Source: an uncultured Dehalococcoidia bacterium
GTDB lineage: Bacteria; Chloroflexota; Dehalococcoidia; Lucifugimonadales; UBA3495
Reading direction: 5' to 3'
Assembly: GCA_951813535.1 (NCBI GenBank)
Contig: OX638345.1
Span: forward strand, 2,229,158 to 2,293,157
DNA length: 64,000 nt
Below the pieces are notes generated by a model. The model ran no database searches and had not been told where the DNA came from. It was given only the letters and a program-made list of their open reading frames with translations. Positions 57,595-64,000 of the stretch are shown here, piece by piece (positions within the stretch are counted from its first letter, which is position 1; every line of letters starts with the position of its first letter). The translations under genes and the position numbers were made by a program.

Positions 57595-57834
57595 ATGAGT
57601 TTTGACCTGTACGAAAAGGGAATGAAAGTCGAAGCCATCGCCGATTTCGAAGTTCGCGAGGTGATGGCCTCCCCGGTGGGTTCTTCGGTGCGCAGCATTT
57701 CCGTCGGCGATGTTGGCGAGGTACGGGAAAAGCGGACGATCGGTCCCGCGACGTGGCTCATTGTTTACTTCGACAGTGTGAAACGCCAGATCAACGTGGA
57801 CCAGACCAACATCGTTAACATCAAGCCTGCCTGA
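57595..57834 (+). CDS. Small conserved-looking protein, SH3-like
   Basis: A 79-residue protein: KVEAIADFEVREVMASPVG, VGDVGEVREKRTIGPATWL and IVYFDSVKRQINVDQTNIVN. The strand-rich pattern resembles an SH3-like barrel. GAGGAGGTA stands 6 nt before ATG 57595, an excellent ribosome site. It begins a unit with the HAD hydrolase, 20 nt away. Function unknown. Confidence 0.7.
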   Translation: MSFDLYEKGMKVEAIADFEVREVMASPVGSSVRSISVGDVGEVREKRTIGPATWLIVYFDSVKRQINVDQTNIVNIKPA

Positions 57835-57854
57835 GGACATCGAGGCATCCTGCT

Positions 57855-58592
57855 ATGATCGACAACTCCACGGCCCAGGTCAACACGCTGGTTTTTGATA
57901 TCTTCGGCACTGTGCTTGACCTGGGCGGAAGTTTGTCCGGGCCGGCGGGTCGCTTCCTGGCAGAGCACGGCTCCTCGGTAACGGCCGACGAATTCTGGGC
58001 CGACTGGCGAGGGCGCCAGCGCATTGAACAGTACCAGGACAATCTGTTCATGCTGGGGCACAGCGGGTACCTGGAGACCTGCCGCCGGTCTTTCGTTTAC
58101 TGCCTGCGTCTCCACGGCGTGACCTTCGAACTTGGCGACGTGGACCGGTTCATGGCCGTTTACGACGATTTGCGCCCGTTCGACGATGCGGTGCAGGGCC
58201 TGCAACAGTTGGTTGACAGCAAGCGGTTCAGTTTGGTTGTGTTGTCCAACGGCGAGCAATCGTACTTGGAGCGCATGGCCGGGAATAATGTCGGTATTCC
58301 GTTCGATCACGTCATCTCGGTGGAGAAAGCGGGCGTATTTAAACCCCATCCGGCAGTGTACCGGACCGCGACCCGAATTCTGGGCAAGGCGCCTGGCGAA
58401 ATCATGATGGTTTCCTCGCATTCGTTTGACGTTACCGGCGCCCGGGCGTCCGGATTCCGCGCTGGTTACGTGAATCGTTACAATCTCCCAAACGAGGAAT
58501 CGGTGTACCTGCCCGATTTCGAGGTGCCGGACTTTCACCGGTTGGTGGATCGGCTGGTCCCATCTTCAAAGCCCGTGGCTGGCGCTTCGTAA
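57855..58592 (+). CDS. HAD hydrolase, haloacid dehalogenase type II-like
   Basis: A 245-residue HAD enzyme. Motif I VFDIFGTVLDLG (nucleophile Asp), motif II VVLSNGEQ, motif III AGVFKPHPAVY, and the type II phrase MMVSSHSFDVTGARASGFR followed by AGYVNR. These fit L-2-haloacid dehalogenases, which hydrolyse C-halogen bonds; phosphatase activity cannot be excluded. The MFS gene follows 3 nt later. Confidence 0.9.
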   Translation: MIDNSTAQVNTLVFDIFGTVLDLGGSLSGPAGRFLAEHGSSVTADEFWADWRGRQRIEQYQDNLFMLGHSGYLETCRRSFVYCLRLHGVTFELGDVDRFMAVYDDLRPFDDAVQGLQQLVDSKRFSLVVLSNGEQSYLERMAGNNVGIPFDHVISVEKAGVFKPHPAVYRTATRILGKAPGEIMMVSSHSFDVTGARASGFRAGYVNRYNLPNEESVYLPDFEVPDFHRLVDRLVPSSKPVAGAS

Positions 58593-58595
58593 CCC

Positions 58596-59831
58596 ATGGC
58601 TTCCGTCGCTGCCGCTGGCCGGCTGCGCGCGTTCTCCGCTCTCCGCCACCGGGATTTCCGGTGGTTCTTTCTGAACATCGGGGTGCAGTCCTTCGGCCAG
58701 GGCATCCAGTTCCTGGGTATCGGCTTCTTGATCATTGACCTGGGCGGTGAGAAGACCGCGCTGGGTCTGGCGGTCAGTCTGTTCGGGGTTTCCAACCTGG
58801 TCTTCACTTTCGTGGGCGGCGTGCTTGCCGACCGAGTGGATCGGAAACTGTTCCTGATCTGCTGCGTCCTGGGCAACGCCGTTGTGACGTTGACGCTGGC
58901 CTTCCTGGCGTTGACCGGCCTGGCCCAGATTTGGCACGTGTACACCCTTGTGTTCATCCTGGGCGGACTGATGGCGGTCCAGATGCCGGCCCGGTTCGCC
59001 CTGGCCGCCGACCTGGTGCCACGGGAAGACATGATGAACGCGGTGGCCCTGCACACGTCCGTTGGCCAGATCGGCAATATGCTGGGCCCGCTGGTCGGCG
59101 GCTGGGCCATCCAGTACATCGATACCTGGGCCGGGATAATGATCAACGGGGTGAGCTATCTGCTGGGCATCGCATTCCTGGTGATGGTGTCACGGCCTGT
59201 CACCGCTACCCGCCGGAATTCATCCCCGGTCAGCGACTTCGTGGGTGGGTTTGCACACGCCCTTCGCACTCCCATGGCAGCGGTGCTGATCTTTCTGTCC
59301 GCTACCTTTGGCTTTTTCGGCATGGCCTACATGCAGGTCGTGCCCGCGTTCACCACTGAATTCCTGCGCCTGAACGCGTTCCAAACCGGCGTATTCATGG
59401 TCTGCCGGGGCGCCGGAGCATTCATGGGGTCCATGGTGGTTGCCAGTTGGGGCGACAGCAAGAACAAGGGTCTCCTGATGTACCTGCAGCTCGTCATCTG
59501 TTGTGTCGGGTTGATAGCCATGGCCTGGTCGCAATGGTTCTGGGCCGCGTGCATGCTGGTTGCTTTGGTCGGATCCACCAGCATCGGGGGGTTTTGGCCG
59601 GTATCCAGTTCGATGATGCAACTGACGACGGCGCCGGATATGCGAGGCCGAATGATGGCTATGATGCAACTCGCTCCCGTATTTCACTTCCTGGGAGCAT
59701 GGCCACTGACCTGGCTGGCTCAACTTTACGGTTGGTCGATAGCAATAACCAGCGGCGCCGTCGTGCTTTTGGCGATCTCCTTGGCCGGATGGATGTATCG
59801 TCCAATGGTACGTCGCATGAACCAAATCTGA
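58596..59831 (+). CDS. MFS transporter (MFS_3, enterobactin-exporter-like)
   Basis: A 411-residue transporter with about 12 helices. Start ASVAAAGRLRAFSALRHRDFRWF, the GVLADRVDRKLFL motif A loop, and ALAADLVPREDMMNAVALH are typical of the EntS/MFS_3 branch. It probably exports a small molecule; in context it may serve the neighbouring HAD enzyme. No separate ribosome site, so translational coupling with the HAD gene is likely. Confidence 0.88.
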   Translation: MASVAAAGRLRAFSALRHRDFRWFFLNIGVQSFGQGIQFLGIGFLIIDLGGEKTALGLAVSLFGVSNLVFTFVGGVLADRVDRKLFLICCVLGNAVVTLTLAFLALTGLAQIWHVYTLVFILGGLMAVQMPARFALAADLVPREDMMNAVALHTSVGQIGNMLGPLVGGWAIQYIDTWAGIMINGVSYLLGIAFLVMVSRPVTATRRNSSPVSDFVGGFAHALRTPMAAVLIFLSATFGFFGMAYMQVVPAFTTEFLRLNAFQTGVFMVCRGAGAFMGSMVVASWGDSKNKGLLMYLQLVICCVGLIAMAWSQWFWAACMLVALVGSTSIGGFWPVSSSMMQLTTAPDMRGRMMAMMQLAPVFHFLGAWPLTWLAQLYGWSIAITSGAVVLLAISLAGWMYRPMVRRMNQI

Positions 59832-59890
59832 GCACAGTCTGCCGTTCCCGGCGACCGTTTCCAGCCGATGAATTCGGAAACGTCGCTTTC

Positions 59891-59919
59891 TTGCCCGTGG
59901 GCGGATACTGTCGTATAGT
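59891..59919 (+). promoter_or_regulatory. Promoter of the VOC gene
   Basis: TTGCCC (59891-59896), 17-nt spacer, TATAGT (59914-59919). ATG is 46 nt downstream with AAGGAGAG as ribosome site. Confidence 0.6.
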
Positions 59920-59964
59920 TGCCGACAACAGGCGCCCAAAATTCGCCAGACTAAGGAGAGAAAA

Positions 59965-60414
59965 ATGGTCAAACCCAAGCAGGTAGGACACCTCGTAATC
60001 AACGTCTCTGACGTTGCGGCATCCACCAAGTTCTATACCGAAATCCTCGGATTTCAAATCGCCGTCCAGCGACCGACCGCCACATTCCTGACCTGTGGCG
60101 AGATCCACCACGATCTGGCCCTTTTCCAGGCGTCCGAGGACTCCCCGGAGACACGGAAGGGCAACGTCGGGCTCAACCACTTCGCGGTGCAGGTGGCAGA
60201 CTTCGACTCCCTGCGTGACCTGTACCACACGCTGCTGGAACACGACGTCAAGGTTGATCGCACCACCGACCACGGCATGACCGGAAGCGTGTATTTCGAG
60301 GACCCGGACGGCAACGGCATCGAGTTCTACTACGACAAGTTCGAGACCCCCGAAGAGGGTCTGGCCGAGATGCGGCGCGAAGGCCGCGAGAACACGGTGC
60401 TGGTCCTCGACTAG
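59965..60414 (+). CDS. VOC family (glyoxalase / extradiol dioxygenase-like) protein
   Basis: A 149-residue protein with two beta-alpha-beta-beta-beta modules. Ligands: His 9 in VGHLVINVSDV, His in GLNHFAVQVADFDS, and Glu in GNGIEFYYDKFE. The metal triad of the family is thus complete. It resembles catechol 2,3-dioxygenase-like small VOC proteins; the reaction is not assignable. Monocistronic with its own promoter and terminator. Confidence 0.9.
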   Translation: MVKPKQVGHLVINVSDVAASTKFYTEILGFQIAVQRPTATFLTCGEIHHDLALFQASEDSPETRKGNVGLNHFAVQVADFDSLRDLYHTLLEHDVKVDRTTDHGMTGSVYFEDPDGNGIEFYYDKFETPEEGLAEMRREGRENTVLVLD

Positions 60415-60441
60415 CCTCGACTGTTCCGGCGCAAATGTTGA

Positions 60442-60471
60442 GGGGCGGGTTGTGCGACCCGCCCCTTTTTT
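60442..60471 (+). terminator. Rho-independent terminator of the VOC gene
   Basis: Perfect 9-bp stem (60442-60450 with 60457-60465), 6-nt loop, then six T. 28 nt after the stop. Confidence 0.92.
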
Positions 60472-60492
60472 GGCGCGACATTGTCCGCCTGA

Positions 60493-61479
60493 TTAGCTTT
60501 CCCGGTCCGGATCGTCGTCGGAGCCGGGCAGGTTGAACTGTCCCAGGATGTCTGCCAACGTCCCCTCGATGCTCGGGTCGAGTTCGACCGGCTCTTCGAA
60601 GGGCTGGAACTGGTAATCGTTGCGCACCCGGTCGATGTATCTCCGCGCCTCTTCGTTGCGCTGGGCTACCCGGTCCAGCGATTCCAACAAACGCGACGAT
60701 TCTTCCTCGTACCGGGGCCTCAGGTCGGACAAATCTATATCCAGGGAATACAGCGCGCGCAACCGACGCATGATGTCGTAGAAAGCCCGGTGGTCCGTGG
60801 TGATGCCCAGCTGGCCGCCTCCACTTCCGCTTCCGCTGCCCCCGCTGAAGGGGAACATGGGCGCCATGGCGCCAACCCGTACCATCTCCACGTCGGGATG
60901 CTGGTAGTGGGCAATACTGACCAACGCCATCCCCACCGTGGGCCCCTGGCGTTGCTGCGACCCATAGCTTGAGAATAACATTCCGTGCTGACGCAACTCT
61001 TCCGCCATCGACGCTTTGCTATAAACGCAGGAAACCCGGCGTTCCAACTCGGGTGGAGCCGGCCCGTTGTAGCCCTCGACGGCGGCGATCTTGGGATTGC
61101 CCAATGCCGCCGCGGCCTCAAAGAATGCGTCGCCGTAGAGGTCAATCCGGTACCACGGTTCGACCCCCAGGAATATGACCACACCATCTCCGGCGTCCCA
61201 GAAGCCGTTGTCCCATTGCATGGGACGGCTCGGGAGACCGTCGTCGAAGGCGGCCCTGGGACGGTACAGGTCGTGGGTGCCGGCTACCTGGAAGGGGAAG
61301 CACATCCTGGAGATCTCTTCGGTCATACTGCCGATCCGCCGCGCCGACAACTTGTCGATGAGCCAACGCGGCATACCGCTCGAGATATTGCCCCCGTCGG
61401 ACCATTGCCGCCGCCAGCCGGCGATGAGTACCCGCGTCTGCGGGGTTTCATCCAGGGCGATCAGCGGCTCTGCCATCAC
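60493..61479 (-). CDS. PAC2 family protein
   Basis: A 328-residue protein. VLIAGWRRQWSDGGNI and WLIDKLSARRIGSM fit the opening of the PAC2 (proteasome assembly chaperone 2/COG2047) family; VVIFLGVEPWYRIDLYGDAF and VYSKASMAEELRQHG follow the same fold. The C-terminal 90 residues form a long charged helix region (RPRYEEESSRLLESLDRVAQ) and an acidic tail. Bacterial PAC2 proteins have no settled role. It is the last gene of the GMC / glutaredoxin-DinB operon (18-nt gap). Confidence 0.75.
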   Translation of the reverse strand: MMAEPLIALDETPQTRVLIAGWRRQWSDGGNISSGMPRWLIDKLSARRIGSMTEEISRMCFPFQVAGTHDLYRPRAAFDDGLPSRPMQWDNGFWDAGDGVVIFLGVEPWYRIDLYGDAFFEAAAALGNPKIAAVEGYNGPAPPELERRVSCVYSKASMAEELRQHGMLFSSYGSQQRQGPTVGMALVSIAHYQHPDVEMVRVGAMAPMFPFSGGSGSGSGGGQLGITTDHRAFYDIMRRLRALYSLDIDLSDLRPRYEEESSRLLESLDRVAQRNEEARRYIDRVRNDYQFQPFEEPVELDPSIEGTLADILGQFNLPGSDDDPDRES

Positions 61480-61497
61480 GTCCTCCTAACAGCGCCT

Positions 61498-62277
61498 CTA
61501 GATCAGCTGGGCCGGTGTAAAGATGCCATCCATGTCCTCGGCGGACGCGGGGCTCTTGGGTGGCTGGCCCAGTTGGTCATCCATGAACCAGTACACCTGC
61601 TTCAGATGGTGGGTGCTGTGGCTCAGGATTATGTTGAGCAACTCCAGGACGGTGACCTCGCCGCCGTAGTGCGCCGGGACCACACGGTCGAAGCCCGCCG
61701 TGTCGCCGCTGGCCAGGAACTCGGCGATGTCGTCGGCAACCTTGAGCGCGTAGGTTGCGATGTCGTCAGGGGCGTTCATGTCAGCGAGGCCCTCTTTACA
61801 AGCCCGCATATCATCCGTGTTCATCGAACCGCGGGTGCTGCTGGTGTAGGCCAACTCCGGGAAGGACACGATGTGTACCAGCGTGTCCCGGAGCATTTCC
61901 GGCCGCCATTGCACGGGTTGGGCCAACTGATCTGCCGACAGTTCGCACGTTGCTCGGGCCGCCGCGCCCAGGATGCGCTTGTACTTGTCGGCCAACCAGG
62001 CGGTGCGGCCCGACAAGTCGATGGGCGCGTCAGCCAGTCCCAGGGCCGGAATCAACTTCTTGGGGTAGTAACCTATGATGACCTCGGCGCCGTCAATGAT
62101 GGTCACCGGCGCGGACAGGATGCCGCGCGATTTCAGGTCTTCCCTTGCCGGCTCGTCGGTCAACAGGTCGTGGTGTTCATACTGAACACCGTTGGACGCC
62201 AGGAATTCCTCCAGCGTCCGGCAGCTGAATCAACCAGGGTTGGTGTAGACGTGGACTTCTCGCTGTGCGGTTGTCAT
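61498..62277 (-). CDS. Selenoprotein candidate: UxxC glutaredoxin fused to DinB domain
   Basis: Read from ATG 62277 (GAGGTAA 8 nt upstream) the frame gives 259 residues with one TGA at 62232-62230. Residues 1-75 are a glutaredoxin: VHVYTNPG, then TGA, FSC, then RTLEEFLASNGVQYEHHDLL and the cis-Pro loop SAPVTIIDG (Pro 57). The TGA stands where every glutaredoxin has the first Cys of CxxC, giving U16-F-S-C19. Residues about 87-245 are a DinB bundle with ILSHSTHHLKQVYWF. A SECIS-like hairpin follows the TGA. Without recoding only a DinB fragment from TTG 62163 would be made, beginning inside the glutaredoxin fold. Alternative: a pseudogene with TGC/TGT to TGA mutation. Confidence 0.82.
62194..62219 (-). 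promoter_or_regulatory. Candidate bacterial SECIS hairpin
   Basis: Begins 10 nt after the TGA. Stem of nine pairs (GGACGCUGG with CCUGGCGUCC region, two of them G-U) and an 8-nt apical loop starting AGG. The loop guanines lie 21-22 nt after the UGA, close to the 19-20 nt of E. coli fdhF and inside the usual 16-37 nt range. It is also coding sequence. Confidence 0.65.
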
Positions 62278-62302
62278 GGTTATTTACCTCGCGCTTTTTG
62301 GT

Positions 62303-63841
62303 CTATTCCCCGGAGCGGAACCAGTCGGATTTCCGTTCGGCGATCATGATCGTGGTGCAGTTGGTGTTGGCGCGGATGCAGTCAGGCATCACCGAGGCGT
62401 CGGCCACATGGAGGTTTTCCATGCCGTGGACGCGGCAATGCTGGTCGACAACCGCCATGGGATCATCGGCCGGCCCGATCTTGCAGGTGCCGGAGATGTG
62501 TTGCGAGGTGCTCACGACCCGCTTCAGCCAATCGTTCAACGCCTCGTCGCTCTCCAGGTCCGCCGGCGACGGGTCCAAAAGTTCGTCTGCGACGTCCCGG
62601 TAGTGGTCGCTGTCCAGGAGGTTGACGCACACGCGCACCGCTTCGCGCATCCGCGACAGGTCGAATTCTTCCTGGAAGTAATTGTAGTTCAGATTTGGCT
62701 GGTCCTGCGGGTCGGTACTGGCCAAGCGCAATTGCCCTGATCCGATTGCGAGCTCCAGTATGCAGGTGAAGCGAATGCCCTCGGCCTCCAGCGGGTCGCC
62801 GGCGATCGGCGACGAGAAGGAAGATTGCATGATCTGGATGTCGTTGCGCAGGTGGCTGCCGGAGGCGGTATAGCGGAGGCACACCTGGGTCCGTGGGGCC
62901 GATGGGTCCAGCGGGAAATCGTCCTTGACCTTCACAGGCACGCGAATGTTGGGATGGTCCCGCAGATTCTGGCCGACGCCCGGGAGTTCATGCACCACTG
63001 GGATGCCCATCTCACGCAGGTGATCGGCCGGACCAACGCCCGACAGCAGGAGCAACTGTGGCGAAGCGATCGCCCCGGAGCTCAGGATGATGTCGTCGGC
63101 TTCCACGGTGAACACCTCACCGCCGCTTTCCACCTCAACGCCCACTGCCTTCTTGCCTTCGAAGATGATCCTCCGGCAGGTGACGTTGGGACGGATGGTC
63201 AGGTTGAGTCGGTGCCTCGCCTCGCGAAGGTACGTGATCGACGTGCTCATGCGCACGCCGTTGGGGTTGTTCATCGGCACGGGACCAACGCCACCCGAGT
63301 CCGGGTTGTTCATGTCCGGGTCGTGAGGATGGCCGGCGTCGCGGCACGCGTTCCAAAAGGCCACCTGAGCGGGCAGCCAATCTTCCTGGCGGTGCCGTCG
63401 CACCGGAATGGGTCCGGTATTGCCGTGGAAGTCGTCGCTGATGTCAACGTCTGTTTCCATCTTCCGGAAATAGGGCAGGCATTCAGTGAACTTCCATTCG
63501 TCGTTACCCAGCGCCGCCCAGGCGTCATAGTCTTCGGGGAGGCCACGGAGCAGCACCTGGCCGTTGATGGCAGACGACCCGCCGACCACTTTGCCGCGTG
63601 GGACAGGCATCGGGTTAGCCTGGCCTGGGTTCTGCGCCCAGAAGGTCCAGTTATGGGGCGCGTCTACCGCAGAAGCGGTCTGGTCGTATCCGTACTTCAG
63701 ATCATCCGGATAGAGTTCAAAATCGGGATAGTCCGGTCCCGCCTCAAGCAGGAGCACGGACCGGTCTGGATCTTCGGTCAGCCGCGCCGCCATGGTGCAG
63801 CCGGCGGAACCCGCGCCGATAATGATTACGTCGTACTTCAT
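62303..63841 (-). CDS. GMC family FAD-dependent oxidoreductase (choline dehydrogenase-like)
   Basis: A 512-residue flavoenzyme. FAD motif DVIIIGAGSAGCTMAARLTE, GMC signature 1 PRGKVVGGSSAINGQVLLRG, signature 2 SSGAIASPQLLLLSGVGP, and the active-site His in TSQHISGTCKIG with Asn in IRANTNCTTIMIAE. It oxidises an alcohol; substrate unknown. ATG 63841 has GGAGG upstream; the frame extends further without support. First gene of the operon with the selenoprotein candidate (25-nt gap). Confidence 0.94.
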   Translation of the reverse strand: MKYDVIIIGAGSAGCTMAARLTEDPDRSVLLLEAGPDYPDFELYPDDLKYGYDQTASAVDAPHNWTFWAQNPGQANPMPVPRGKVVGGSSAINGQVLLRGLPEDYDAWAALGNDEWKFTECLPYFRKMETDVDISDDFHGNTGPIPVRRHRQEDWLPAQVAFWNACRDAGHPHDPDMNNPDSGGVGPVPMNNPNGVRMSTSITYLREARHRLNLTIRPNVTCRRIIFEGKKAVGVEVESGGEVFTVEADDIILSSGAIASPQLLLLSGVGPADHLREMGIPVVHELPGVGQNLRDHPNIRVPVKVKDDFPLDPSAPRTQVCLRYTASGSHLRNDIQIMQSSFSSPIAGDPLEAEGIRFTCILELAIGSGQLRLASTDPQDQPNLNYNYFQEEFDLSRMREAVRVCVNLLDSDHYRDVADELLDPSPADLESDEALNDWLKRVVSTSQHISGTCKIGPADDPMAVVDQHCRVHGMENLHVADASVMPDCIRANTNCTTIMIAERKSDWFRSGE

Positions 63842-63887
63842 GGCGTTACGCCTCCTGGTGAACGCTCGGATCAATGCTTTGAGCCGG

Positions 63888-63916
63888 ATTATCGCCCTTA
63901 TCGCCGCCGCCGGCAA
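63888..63916 (-). promoter_or_regulatory. Promoter of the GMC / selenoprotein / PAC2 operon
   Basis: On the minus strand TTGCCG (rc of 63911-63916), 17-nt spacer, GATAAT (rc of 63888-63893), 47 nt upstream of the GMC ATG. Confidence 0.65.
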
Positions 63917-63940
63917 GGGGCCAGTCCGGGAGCGACGGTT

Positions 63941-63946
63941 TATAAT
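63941..63946 (+). promoter_or_regulatory. -10 box (TATAAT) for a plus-strand gene beyond the window
   Basis: Perfect TATAAT about 25 nt from the divergent minus-strand promoter. No -35 consensus; no gene start before the window ends. Confidence 0.4.
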
Positions 63947-64000
63947 CGCACGCGCCGCGCTTGGGGGCTGGAGTGGCCCGAAGTGCGGTCACTTTATCAT

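Noticed and set aside
57849-57857. TGC-TATGAT promoter at the HAD gene start
   Set aside because: The string contains the ATG of the gene itself; a promoter there could not give a usable message.
62163-62277. Explaining the short DinB-like protein by a frameshift or a TTG start at 62163
   Set aside because: The upstream codons are in the same frame as the downstream part and encode the rest of a glutaredoxin; only the TGA breaks it. A TTG start would begin inside the glutaredoxin fold.
61498-62277. UGA reassigned as a general sense codon in this genome
   Set aside because: TGA ends many intact genes here, for example sfsA and glmU, so it is a normal stop in this code.

Overview
The window reads as a chromosomal segment of a GC-rich bacterium, most probably a Chloroflexota member near the Dehalococcoidia/SAR202 radiation. 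This is an inference from gene content: a luciferase-like flavin monooxygenase, SDR, GMC and VOC enzymes, several alpha/beta hydrolases, ETF, and surface proteins anchored by a C-terminal membrane helix with PT-rich stalks. No rRNA or tRNA gene was seen that could place it more firmly. Coding density is high, operons are short and tightly spaced, and GTG/TTG starts are common. Many starts follow AGGAGG-type ribosome sites.

Layout. 1-9800: an unknown partial gene, sfsA, a MagIII-like DNA glycosylase, a cupin, an alpha/beta hydrolase with an altered active site, SDR, an LLM flavin oxidoreductase, a pentapeptide-repeat protein with a divergent TIR-like tail, and a double M16 protease. 9900-18900: rph, a CvpA-like protein, glmU, a CorC-like protein, a sortase-like protein without catalytic residues, and the dnaG-rpoD pair. 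19000-24600: a two-component system flanked by two stalked surface proteins. 24600-31000: rho, transaldolase, pyrG, sucD, sucC. 31200-34070: hydrolase, ferritin, DinB protein, and a DUF4377-type lipoprotein gene broken by two in-frame stops. 34075-40111: complete sufBCDS operon with two tandem sufU genes. 40660-49450: globin, tatD, a Tag-like glycosylase, DUF1802, a restriction-modification pair with an Eco29kI-type GIY-YIG nuclease, aldo/keto reductase, etfBA, panC. 49494-51790: a HerA-type ATPase and its small partner. 51930-56942: a zinc block (Fur/Zur regulator, znuA, znuC, znuB) ending in an MFS transporter with a His-rich tail. 57020-64000: cupin, HAD hydrolase, MFS, VOC protein, and an operon of GMC oxidoreductase, a glutaredoxin-DinB fusion and a PAC2-family protein.

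The most striking observation is the glutaredoxin-DinB gene at 61498-62277 (minus strand). Its frame is complete except for one TGA, which sits exactly at the first catalytic cysteine of the glutaredoxin CxxC motif. A hairpin of the right size and spacing for a bacterial SECIS element follows directly. It is best read as a selenoprotein (UxxC glutaredoxin fused to a DinB domain). A gene caller would truncate it to a DinB-like protein with a TTG start. The selenocysteine machinery is not in this window, so the call depends on finding selA/selB/selC/selD elsewhere in the genome.

Other points of interest are the Eco29kI-like nuclease paired with an amino-type (DPPH) methyltransferase, the zinc operon with a His-rich MFS member, the stop-interrupted DUF4377 gene, and several enzymes that keep the fold signature but have lost catalytic residues.
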